A program made the translations under genes and the position numbers. From Nitrospira sp. (GTDB lineage Bacteria > Nitrospirota > Nitrospiria > Nitrospirales > Nitrospiraceae), in contig JANYBU010000164.1 in assembly GCA_025360665.1 (NCBI GenBank), positions 1 to 16,402 of the forward strand: a DNA stretch of 16,402 nt. The letters run 5' to 3'. The notes beneath the pieces were generated by a model, which was not told where the DNA came from, ran no database searches, and was given only the letters and a program-made list of their open reading frames with translations. Positions 6,920 to 13,569 of this stretch are shown piece by piece (the first letter of the stretch is position 1; each line of letters begins with the position of its first letter).

Positions 6920-7471
6920 ATGAATCGATTGGCATTCCTAGGAGGAGTCTGTGCTGCTTGCGTGCTCTACTGGGCCTCAATGGGTTCGCCGGTCGGGGCC
7001 GAGTCTTCCAAGTCCGACGGCAACGCGACGGTGTCTGCTGGGAATGCCGTCTCGTTGGAATACACGCTGACCCTCGACGATCAATCCGTGCTCGAATCCA
7101 ATGTCGGCAAGGAACCCATGATCTATACGCAGGGCGCGCATGAGATTGTCCCCGGGTTAGAAACGGCCATGGAAGGTATGAAGAAAGGGGAGCACAAGCA
7201 TGTCGTCGTCACTCCAACGGATGGCTATGGACCGATTGACCCACAAGCCATCCGAGAAGTGAAGAAAGAACTTATCCCGGCCACGGCGCAGAAAGTGGGT
7301 GCGCAACTCCAAGGACAGGCTGCCGATGGATCGACTGCATTTCCAATTGTGAAAGAAATCAAAGAGGAGACAGTGGTGCTCGATTTTAACCATCCGCTCG
7401 CAGGGAAGACGTTGTACTTTGACGTGACCGTTCTGGCGATTACAGCTGGGCAGCTTCCGAATCAGCCATAG
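6920..7471 (+). CDS. Exported SlyD-type FKBP peptidyl-prolyl cis-trans isomerase
   Basis: 183 residues. A signal peptide (about 1-27, cleavage probably after VGA) sends it to the periplasm. The FKBP part starts at VSLEYTLTLDDQSVLES (44-60), continues through GAHEIVPGLETAMEGMKKGE (72-91) and DGYG (101-104), then an insert-in-flap type segment (about 105-150), and closes with VLDFNHPLAGKTLYFDV (153-169), the SlyD-type signature. SlyD itself is cytoplasmic and has a His-rich metal-binding tail; this protein is exported and has no such tail. It likely helps folding of secreted proteins. The start is set by GGAGG 9 nt upstream. The next gene, mutY, follows in the same direction after 118 nt. Confidence 0.92.
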   Translation: MNRLAFLGGVCAACVLYWASMGSPVGAESSKSDGNATVSAGNAVSLEYTLTLDDQSVLESNVGKEPMIYTQGAHEIVPGLETAMEGMKKGEHKHVVVTPTDGYGPIDPQAIREVKKELIPATAQKVGAQLQGQAADGSTAFPIVKEIKEETVVLDFNHPLAGKTLYFDVTVLAITAGQLPNQP

Positions 7472-7589
7472 AAGCGGCATCGTGGAGTGGCACCTCTTGG
7501 TACATCGACCGCAGCACGTGCTCGGCTTGGTTGCCATTTGATTTTCGGTGGGCGCACTTCTAGAATGTCGCCATTGGATTGACGCTGTG

Positions 7590-8342
7590 ATGCCCACCAC
7601 CTCTCGCTCTCGAACAACCGCTCGGCGCAAGAAGAAGAGTTCGAAAAAGTCCTCCGGCCTCGATTCCTCGCTGAAGCGCCGTTTTCAGACCCGCTTGCTG
7701 AAGTGGTATGAGAAACATGGTCGCGATCTGCCTTGGCGGAAGACCTCCGATCCTTATCACATTTTGGTTTCTGAAGTGATGTTGCAACAGACTCAGGTCG
7801 ATCGGGTGATCCCGAAGTACCACGAGTTTCTGAACCGCTACCCAAGCTTTGAAGAGTTGGCTGATGCGCCGGTCTCGGATGTGAAGAAGACGTGGTACCC
7901 ACTAGGCTACAACATTCGACCGGAGCGGTTACATAGTATCGCGTGCGAGACGGTGGAGCGGTATGGGGGCCAGCTTCCGAGCGATGCGGAGGAATTGCTG
8001 TCGTTCAAAGGAATCGGACGTTACACGGCCGGCGCCATCCGGTCGTTTGCGTTCAACGAGGATGCGCCGATCCTGGATACGAATGTGATTCGAGTCCTTC
8101 ATCGGGTGTTCGTCGCGAAGGGCGACCCCAAGACTCAGAAGCCGAAGCTATGGGAATTATCTGAAGCCTTAATACCACGTGGGAAGGGCTATGACTTTAA
8201 CCAGGCGATCATGGACTTTGGGGCGACCTGCTGCACGGCGAGAAATCCCTCCTGTCGGCAATGCCCGATGAAATCATTTTGTAAGACGTACCCCTTCGAT
8301 CAGAAGTCGCGAGGAGCTTCGGTGCGGCATGAAGGTCGTTGA
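7590..8342 (+). CDS. mutY: MutY-type A/G-specific adenine glycosylase lacking the C-terminal Nudix-like domain
   Basis: 250 residues from the ATG at 7590 (a GTG at 7548 is possible). It removes adenine mispaired with 8-oxoguanine. Visible parts: a basic N-terminus (Lys/Arg-rich 6-31), SEVMLQQTQV (61-70) with catalytic Glu62, helix-hairpin-helix FKGIGRYTAGAI (139-150), catalytic Asp163 in ILDTNV, and a [4Fe-4S] cluster C215-x6-C222-x2-C225-x5-C231. Tyr145 sits where endonuclease III has its catalytic Lys, supporting a monofunctional glycosylase. The protein ends about 19 residues after the last cluster cysteine, so the C-terminal Nudix-like domain that reads 8-oxoG in E. coli MutY is absent. 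The next frame, overlapping by 14 nt, encodes a Nudix protein. Confidence 0.93.
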   Translation: MPTTSRSRTTARRKKKSSKKSSGLDSSLKRRFQTRLLKWYEKHGRDLPWRKTSDPYHILVSEVMLQQTQVDRVIPKYHEFLNRYPSFEELADAPVSDVKKTWYPLGYNIRPERLHSIACETVERYGGQLPSDAEELLSFKGIGRYTAGAIRSFAFNEDAPILDTNVIRVLHRVFVAKGDPKTQKPKLWELSEALIPRGKGYDFNQAIMDFGATCCTARNPSCRQCPMKSFCKTYPFDQKSRGASVRHEGR

Positions 8343-8733
8343 AGTCGCTGCCGGTCTTGTTTATTGTGAAGGCCGCTACTTGATCGCCCGACGGAAACCA
8401 GACGTGCATTTGGCTGGTTTCTGGGAGTTTCCAGGGGGGAAGCGCGAGCCGGGTGAAACATTGGAAGAATGTCTGCGGCGGGAGTTATTCGAGGAGCTGG
8501 ATATTCGTATCGACGTGCCGATACCATTTCAGATCGTTCGGCATGAGTATGCGGAGAAAACTGTGGAACTGCATTTCTTCCGTTGCAGGATCGAAACTGG
8601 GCACGCCACGGCAATCGACTGTGCGGAAATTCGATGGGTCTGGCCGCACGAGTTGGGCGACTTTGAGTTTCCCCCAGCGGACCGTCCGATCATCGAGGCC
8701 TTACGGCGACAGACCATGGGGCAGCCTTCATGA
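8329..8733 (+). CDS. MutT-like Nudix hydrolase, overlapping mutY
   Basis: 134 residues. Nudix box from Gly37: GKREPGE (37-43) and RELFEELDI (51-59), with Asp58 where the consensus has Gly. FWEFPGGKREPGE (31-43) is the form typical of MutT, which hydrolyses 8-oxo-dGTP. All metal-binding glutamates are present, so it should be an active hydrolase rather than a dead recognition domain. It starts within the last 14 nt of mutY in the +1 frame, with GGAG about 12 nt upstream, and its stop overlaps the next start as ATGA. It could act as stand-alone MutT, as the detached 8-oxoG-sensing domain of MutY, or as both. Confidence 0.88.
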   Translation: MKVVEVAAGLVYCEGRYLIARRKPDVHLAGFWEFPGGKREPGETLEECLRRELFEELDIRIDVPIPFQIVRHEYAEKTVELHFFRCRIETGHATAIDCAEIRWVWPHELGDFEFPPADRPIIEALRRQTMGQPS

Positions 8734-9446
8734 AGGTCGTCTTGGACATTGAGACCATTCAAGCGCCTCGGGAAGAGTGGGCGCGGCTGGCGGGGAAGCT
8801 TCCGTTAAGCGGCGAATCTGAGCCGGCAGGTGAGGGCTACGATTTGTTTACGGTGGGGGCTGCCGAAGTTCAACGACGCGCCGAGGATGAACAATATGCG
8901 AAGTCGGCCTTTGACGGCACGTTTAGTCAGATCGTCTGTATCGGCCTGTTGGAATTTTCTGACCAGCTCGAGCCGCGTGGGTCGGTGGCCTGGTATGGCG
9001 GGGATGAGCGGGAGTTGCTGCGACAATTCTGGAGCCGTTTGGCTCAGAATCGCCCGTCGCTCTTCATTACCCATAACGGTCTGGGCTTCGACCTGCCGTT
9101 CATCAAGAAGCGATCAATCATTCACCAAGTTAAGCCGAGCTTGGACGTCAACCTCGCCAAGTTCCGCACGGAACCGGTCTACGATACGATGGCGGTCTGG
9201 AGCAATTGGGATACGCGTGGGTGGGTAAAACTCGATGTGCTGGCGAGAGCGCTGAATGTCGAAACTAAATCAGGCAGTGGGGCACAGGTGGCTGAGATGT
9301 GGGGGAAAGGACAGGGGCTAGAGTTGGCTCGGTACTGCCTACAAGATACGTATGTGACGTATGCCTGTTATTGCCGGATGAGTTTCCGACAGCCCCTGTC
9401 CAGTGAAGTGGTCTTGCTCCAACCGGAGTTACTGAATGTCGGCTGA
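8730..9446 (+). CDS. Predicted 3'-5' exonuclease, DEDDy family, PolB-like
   Basis: 238 residues. It matches the stand-alone exonuclease-domain family related to the proofreading domain of family B DNA polymerases. Exo I is LDIET (Asp6, Glu8), Exo II is THNGLGFDLPFI (Asp121), Exo III is Y202-CLQ-D206 (YxxxD, hence DEDDy). No polymerase domain follows. Its ATG overlaps the MutT stop by 4 nt, so translation is probably coupled. Position behind mutY and mutT suggests work on repair intermediates, which is inference. It converges on the lipoprotein gene with only 6 nt between stops. Confidence 0.88.
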   Translation: MKVVLDIETIQAPREEWARLAGKLPLSGESEPAGEGYDLFTVGAAEVQRRAEDEQYAKSAFDGTFSQIVCIGLLEFSDQLEPRGSVAWYGGDERELLRQFWSRLAQNRPSLFITHNGLGFDLPFIKKRSIIHQVKPSLDVNLAKFRTEPVYDTMAVWSNWDTRGWVKLDVLARALNVETKSGSGAQVAEMWGKGQGLELARYCLQDTYVTYACYCRMSFRQPLSSEVVLLQPELLNVG

Positions 9447-9452
9447 GGCAGG

Positions 9453-10382
9453 CTAGCGAGTCTGTTTGGCTTGCGCCAGTTTCTTCTTCGGTGCCGGCTT
9501 AGCGGATACCTTGGTCGACCTGATCGCTTTTATTTCCTCGTCGCGGTCCCGCAGTTCGCGCTTCATCCATGCCGATTCCTTGCGAAGCATATTGATCTCG
9601 GAATCCTTCTTGGCGAGCGCCTCCTTTGCTATCCTCAAGTCATTGAGTTTCTGAGCCAGAAAGTCACCCTCTACCGCCTCCTGGCCCACCCTGTCAGAGA
9701 CCATCTGCGCTTTCGCCGGAGATGCTGCCATCATGGGCGCAATCGGAGTGATCGGCGTGGCTTTTGTGATCGGCATGGCAGCGGGCATCGGTGCCATGGC
9801 TAGTGCATGATAGTCGATGATCATTACCATGGCGCCGAGTGCGCCACCGGCGGCATAGGCCGGAGCCGGTTCGGTGCGTGCAGCCGACTCAGGCATGAAA
9901 CCAGTCGGCTTGGCACCCTTCCCGATGGTCAAGTATATCGATCCATTTTGCACGTAAATACTGCCCGTGGTGGGTTCAGAGCCTGACCCTGCCGATGAGG
10001 ATACGCGGAACCCAACAAGCTGTTCGGGTTTCGCCTTTGATAAGCCTTGTGCGAGCAGGGGAGAGAGAAACTCTGCATCCTCATCGCTGAAAATTCTCAT
10101 CGGCTTGCTGCCACCAGCGGACATTCCCGAAGATCCGCTCATGCTGTCATTGTTATATAACCCTTTCACGATCTTTGTGATGGTCAGTTGGTCGATCACG
10201 GCGGGATGGCTGGCTTCAAACGACCAATCAGTCACCTCTTCTAAGTAGACGCTGCCCTTCGTATTGTGAGCGAGTTTTGTCCCACCGGCGCAACCGCTGA
10301 TGACGAGGGTAAGAGCGGCGATCCCAACAAGGCCCTGCATGATCGGGCTCTGCACATTCGCTAGCGTGAGACAGCTCTTCAT
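9453..10382 (-). CDS. Lipoprotein with Ala/Pro/Met-rich linker and C-terminal coiled coil
   Basis: 309 residues, family not recognised. A lipobox at LVISGC (Cys31) follows a hydrophobic stretch (16-30), so the mature protein is membrane-anchored outside the cytoplasm. The region 32-165 is mixed and includes SIYVQNGSIYLTIGKG (141-156). A low-complexity linker (about 170-225) is rich in Ala, Pro and Met with repeated PI/PM units. Residues 234-290 look like a coiled coil (heptads in QKLNDLRIAKEALAKK and beyond). The tail is Lys/Ala/Pro-rich. The start is fixed by AAGGAGAG 5 nt upstream. The layout suggests an envelope structural or scaffold role. It may be expressed with the 43-residue membrane protein 75 nt upstream. 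Confidence 0.85.
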   Translation of the reverse strand: MKSCLTLANVQSPIMQGLVGIAALTLVISGCAGGTKLAHNTKGSVYLEEVTDWSFEASHPAVIDQLTITKIVKGLYNNDSMSGSSGMSAGGSKPMRIFSDEDAEFLSPLLAQGLSKAKPEQLVGFRVSSSAGSGSEPTTGSIYVQNGSIYLTIGKGAKPTGFMPESAARTEPAPAYAAGGALGAMVMIIDYHALAMAPMPAAMPITKATPITPIAPMMAASPAKAQMVSDRVGQEAVEGDFLAQKLNDLRIAKEALAKKDSEINMLRKESAWMKRELRDRDEEIKAIRSTKVSAKPAPKKKLAQAKQTR

Positions 10383-10457
10383 CGCGACTCTCCTTCTTTC
10401 AGAACGGGTGTGTGTGACTATCCATGGCAGGATGCAGTGTCGGTACGCCGAAGGGGA

Positions 10458-10589
10458 TTACCAGATTCCCAGGCCCATCAGTGCCATGCTTAGAGCAATC
10501 CATCCGAAGAGTCCCATCGCAATGATGGACTCCAGGCTCACGGAGGTATCTTTTTTTTCTTTCATGTTGTGATCGTGATTCTCGATCAT
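10458..10589 (-). CDS. 43-residue single-helix membrane microprotein
   Basis: A 44-codon frame read on the minus strand from the ATG at 10589 to TAA at 10458. The N-terminal 20 residues are polar and charged (MIENHDHNMKEKKDTSVSLE), and residues about 21-43 form one hydrophobic helix (IIAMGLFGWIALSMALMGLG) ending in a Trp near the membrane edge. A strong GGAG ribosome-binding site lies 8 nt before the ATG. The clean polar-then-hydrophobic split and the good start signal make it a likely real gene. It lies 75 nt upstream of the lipoprotein gene on the same strand. Function unknown; it may be an accessory subunit or membrane regulator. Confidence 0.75.
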   Translation of the reverse strand: MIENHDHNMKEKKDTSVSLESIIAMGLFGWIALSMALMGLGIW

Positions 10590-11008
10590 GCTTCTTCTCC
10601 AGGGAGTGAGTGTGTGCGGTTACGTATAGGTAATTCATTCAAAGCAAAGATTATGCCTCTAGTAGGGGGGAAGTAGGCTCAGTGATGTACTAGGGCAATA
10701 TCAGGAGAAGATGGAAAGTGTTACGGAATGGACTGACTCAATGAAGACAAGGATTGGCACAGGAGGAAATACGTATAAATATATGATAATACAGCACTAA
10801 ATTGTAACATTGGGCCGAGTTATTCCATGGATTCAGGAACGGAAAAATCCCGTTCCACTGCAGATCGTCATGCGGATGCTGCCTCACATTTGTTATTGAG
10901 AGCTGTGAGGGACGGTGGGATTCAGAAACAGATCTTGTTCGGAAGTGTTCGTTTTGGAGCGTATTCTACAAAAATGATTTTTGTGGAAGTAGGGTGGCCA
11001 CCAGCGAT
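10590..11008. other. 419-nt gene-poor, AT-rich region
   Basis: No gene is supported here. It contains an AT-rich patch (10770-10815), a GGAACGG/CCGTTCC hairpin (10836-10856, 7-nt loop), an ACAAAAAT-G-ATTTTTGT palindrome (10968-10984) about 24 nt past the miaB stop, and GGTGGCCACC (10993-11002). The palindrome at 10968 could help end miaB transcription. The leader of the microprotein gene must also lie here, but I see no good promoter match. Confidence 0.45.
10968..10984 (-). terminator. AT-rich palindrome downstream of miaB, possible terminator
   Basis: Arms ACAAAAAT and ATTTTTGT around a single G give a perfect 8-bp inverted repeat just past miaB. The stem is AT-rich and the loop would be tight, so termination is uncertain. 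Confidence 0.3.
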
Positions 11009-12358
11009 TCAATTCACCGGCGGACGTTCCGCATACAGCGTCGTGGACGACGCATCGTAGATGGCAAGGGAAATCATGTCTCCCGGTTGAGAGGGCACCG
11101 TGCACTTGTCCCAGATGACGGTGATGTTGCCATCCGATTTTCCCATGCCCTGCGCGGCGGATCGTTTGGCGTCCCCTTCGACCAAGACCGGAATTGTCAT
11201 CTTAAGATATTCTCGGTTGCGCTCATAGGCAATGTTCCGTTGAAGGTCGAAGAGTCGTGTCACCCGTTCGGTCTTTACCGTCTCGGAGACATCGTCCGAG
11301 AACTTGCGCGCGGCAATGGTGTTCTTTCGCTCAGAATATTTGAAGATAAACGCTGAGTGAAACCGTGTCTCGTTGACAAGCCGGTATGTCTCGGCAAACT
11401 CCTCATCGCTTTCCCCGCAGAAACCACAAATGATATCGGTGGTCAGGACGATGTCCGACCGCAAGGTGCGGATACGGTCGACCAAGGTACGATACTCTTT
11501 ATTCGTATAGGTGCGATTCATCAAGACGAGCATGCGGTCGCTGCCGGACTGAAGGGGTAAATGAATCTGCTTGCAGATATTAGGATGGGACACGACGGCG
11601 TCTAATAATGAAGGCGGAAAATCCTTAGGGTGCGGGGACGTGAATCTCACGCGTTCTATGCCTGGCACGTCTGCGACGGCCGTGATCAATTGTGTAAAAT
11701 CCCAGTCGCCGAATCGGTACGAATTGACATTTTGCCCAAGGAGCGTGATTTGCTTGAATCCTTGCTCAGCGATCCGGTGAGCCTCCTGGACGATTCCTTC
11801 CGGATCGCGGGAGCGCTCACGACCTCGCGTGTAGGGAACCACACAGAAGCTGCAGAAGTTGTCGCAGCCTCGCATGACGGCGATCCAGGCGTTCACCCCG
11901 TCGTTTCGGTCGGGTATGACATCGTGATAGGTTTCATATTCCGAAAGGTCGACCGCGAGTCCCTTCTGATCCAGCCCCTCTTCTTGGGACCGCATCGCAT
12001 TGCGGATCAACATCGGCAGCTGGCGATAGGCATCAGGGCCGGCGAGCACATCGACCAGTGGTTGAATGTCCGTCAGTTCCTCTTTCAGGTTTTGCGCCAT
12101 ACAACCCAAGACGCCTACGACCAACGGACGTTGTCGCTTGAGTTTCTTGAGTTCAGATAAGTGTTTATAGACCTTGTTGTGGGCATTCTCACGAATCGCG
12201 CAGGTGTTCATCAAAATCACGTCTGCGCGCTCTCGCTCGTCGGTAAATACAAATCCATCTTGTTTCATAAGCGAGCGAACGAGTTCCGAGTCGTACTCAT
12301 TCATCTGGCAGCCAAATGTTTCAAGATGCACGTGAGTCGGTGTGGATTTGGTCTTCAT
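11009..12358 (-). CDS. miaB: tRNA-2-methylthio-N6-dimethylallyladenosine synthase MiaB
   Basis: 449 residues from the ATG at 12358. A longer frame to 12415 would read through the overlapping truncated MtaB frame and add 19 low-complexity residues; the ATGA junction and the GAAGGG upstream favour 12358. The enzyme adds a methylthio group to i6A37 of tRNAs. N-terminal MTTase domain cysteines are C17 (TFGCQMN), C53 (NTCAIRE) and C86 (GCMAQ), which bind the auxiliary [4Fe-4S] cluster. The radical-SAM motif is C165-DNF-C169-SF-C172. A C-terminal TRAM domain covers about 385-445 (IPVLVEGDAKR…). Everything looks intact. It is probably transcribed from the promoter at 12748-12777 together with the truncated frame. 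Confidence 0.95.
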   Translation of the reverse strand: MKTKSTPTHVHLETFGCQMNEYDSELVRSLMKQDGFVFTDERERADVILMNTCAIRENAHNKVYKHLSELKKLKRQRPLVVGVLGCMAQNLKEELTDIQPLVDVLAGPDAYRQLPMLIRNAMRSQEEGLDQKGLAVDLSEYETYHDVIPDRNDGVNAWIAVMRGCDNFCSFCVVPYTRGRERSRDPEGIVQEAHRIAEQGFKQITLLGQNVNSYRFGDWDFTQLITAVADVPGIERVRFTSPHPKDFPPSLLDAVVSHPNICKQIHLPLQSGSDRMLVLMNRTYTNKEYRTLVDRIRTLRSDIVLTTDIICGFCGESDEEFAETYRLVNETRFHSAFIFKYSERKNTIAARKFSDDVSETVKTERVTRLFDLQRNIAYERNREYLKMTIPVLVEGDAKRSAAQGMGKSDGNITVIWDKCTVPSQPGDMISLAIYDASSTTLYAERPPVN

Positions 12359-12735
12359 AGAACCGGCACCCTTCGCATGGGCTGACGCTCCGCCGTCAGC
12401 AGACCCATCGCCCAACAGTCCGATGCTCTTGTAATACCCACCTTTTTTAGATGATTGGTGAGATCGATGTTTGAGGGGACACCCACTTTCAGAAAGTTTG
12501 CTGTAGCCCCCAACCTAAAGCCGTCCATTTCTCCCGACGCGAAGAGGACGGATACGGTGGATTCGATATACCGTTCCGCATCCTTTGTCACGGAACAGGT
12601 GTTTACGATGAGCAAGTCTGTCGGCTCACCGAACTCGACGACGCGGTAGCCATCGCGCCGCAAGCGAGCTTCGAGCACGGCTGTCTCTGCTTGGTTCAGT
12701 CGGCAGCCGAGTGTATGGAGCGATGCACGTTTCAT
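12355..12735 (-). pseudogene. Truncated MtaB-like methylthiotransferase frame, coupled to miaB
   Basis: 126 codons from the ATG at 12735. Residues 1-56 match the N-terminal MTTase domain of MtaB (t6A37 methylthiotransferase): LHTLGCRLNQAET (6-18, Cys11) and DLLIVNTCSVTKDAE (40-54, Cys47). Near residue 56 similarity ends; the third cluster cysteine, the radical-SAM domain and TRAM are all missing. The last 70 residues (including GFRLGATANFLKVGVPSN) match nothing I recognise. The TGA stop overlaps the miaB ATG as ATGA. The frame is therefore the remnant of an mtaB gene fused to other sequence, possibly kept as a translated leader for miaB. A small functional protein is an alternative. Confidence 0.7.
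12381..12400. promoter_or_regulatory. Hairpin just upstream of miaB
   Basis: GCTGACG and CGTCAGC form a 7-bp stem with a 6-nt loop, ending about 23 nt before the miaB ATG and inside the truncated MtaB frame. It could hide or expose the miaB start depending on translation of the upstream frame; this is inference. Confidence 0.35.
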
Positions 12736-12747
12736 GGTAGTCGGGCC

Positions 12748-12777
12748 ATTATAGGGAGATCCTTGCGATGGGAGCAA
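12748..12777 (-). promoter_or_regulatory. Promoter of the truncated mtaB-miaB unit
   Basis: A perfect TATAAT on the minus strand (12748-12753) with TTGCTC (12772-12777) at 18-nt spacing. The -10 ends 12 nt before the ATG at 12735, so the 5' leader would be only about five nucleotides, and no Shine-Dalgarno is visible. Confidence 0.5.
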
Positions 12778-12882
12778 GGCGCTGCAGCGAGTTCTTCACG
12801 TTGTTCGTTGTCCTCGCTTGAAGGCCTTAGAAGGTCCTGGTAGAATTCGCCGACTGGCCCGCCCCATTATCGTGAGTTTATT

Positions 12883-13293
12883 GTGACACCTTCGCAGATG
12901 GTGGCTTCCATCTTCATGGTATCTCTTCTTCTTCTCCTCCTTGTGTCCGGAGGGTGGACGAAGGAGCCCCTTCCTCTCGAACCTGACCTCGCGACAAGAA
13001 TTGATGAGCAGTACGATCACGAAGCGCGGCTCTTCTTGATGTTGTATTCACTCAATGGCAATGGTCAAGTCGACTACGTGACGGGCCGGTTGGTACAGGA
13101 ATATGCGCGCAGCAACTACGGGAATCCGGTGTACCAGACTGAGGCGTATCCCTTGTTCTACTGGTGGAACCACACCATGTATAACGATCCGGAGCAGGAT
13201 GGCGTGAACGGCAACGAACAGGTCTACCAAGAAAATGTAGAGTTTGATATTTCACGCTACAAGCCCTGTACCTTCAATGGACAACCCTGCTGA
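12883..13293 (+). CDS. Secreted protein with EF-hand-like loops
   Basis: 136 residues from a GTG at 12883; an ATG at 12898 would remove five residues, and neither start has a clear ribosome-binding site. A hydrophobic segment (6-23) looks like a signal peptide, with cleavage near residue 24-26. The mature part has SLNGNGQVDYVTGRL (56-70), which resembles a degenerate calcium-binding loop, an aromatic patch YPLFYWWNHTMY (89-100), and NDPEQDGVNGNE (101-112), which fits the D-x-E-x-D-G opening of an EF-hand loop. Two cysteines (129 and 136) may form a disulfide. Family and function unknown. It is divergent from the miaB unit. Confidence 0.75.
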   Translation: MTPSQMVASIFMVSLLLLLLVSGGWTKEPLPLEPDLATRIDEQYDHEARLFLMLYSLNGNGQVDYVTGRLVQEYARSNYGNPVYQTEAYPLFYWWNHTMYNDPEQDGVNGNEQVYQENVEFDISRYKPCTFNGQPC

Positions 13294-13392
13294 GGTTCGA
13301 TGCGCTGCTGCGCGGGATGGTCCTCCAGTGCCTCGTTGGCCTATTCCCCTTTCCCAGAGCTTGTCCGGCAGTGACCTTTCTACTGCGGCGAA

Positions 13393-13408
13393 TGATGCCT
13401 AGGCATCA
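13393..13408. repeat. 16-bp perfect palindrome upstream of ampG
   Basis: TGATGCCTAGGCATCA is perfectly self-complementary and lies 161 nt before the ampG start, 99 nt after the preceding stop. It could be an operator or a transcription end. A second small hairpin TTCGTC-TCGT-GACGAA lies at 13451-13466. Confidence 0.5.
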
Positions 13409-13569
13409 GCTTTGTTTAGAGCCTGCGGCCGCGCATATGCCTGCCCCTCCTTCGTCTCGTGACGAACGGTCATGTCGGATAGGCTCCAAGCGATCGATTT
13501 CGAGAATGTCCTGAGCCTCCCCTCCGTTCCGATGATATGCTGCTTCCTCATGCCTACTGAAACGGCTCG

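Noticed and set aside
10827..11060. 77-residue plus-strand frame downstream of miaB
   Set aside because: No ribosome-binding site, it runs across the end of miaB in antisense, and it contains hairpin sequence.
13317..13514. 65-residue plus-strand frame before ampG
   Set aside because: No family resemblance, Pro/Arg/Cys-rich composition of a random GC-rich frame, and it spans the 16-bp palindrome.
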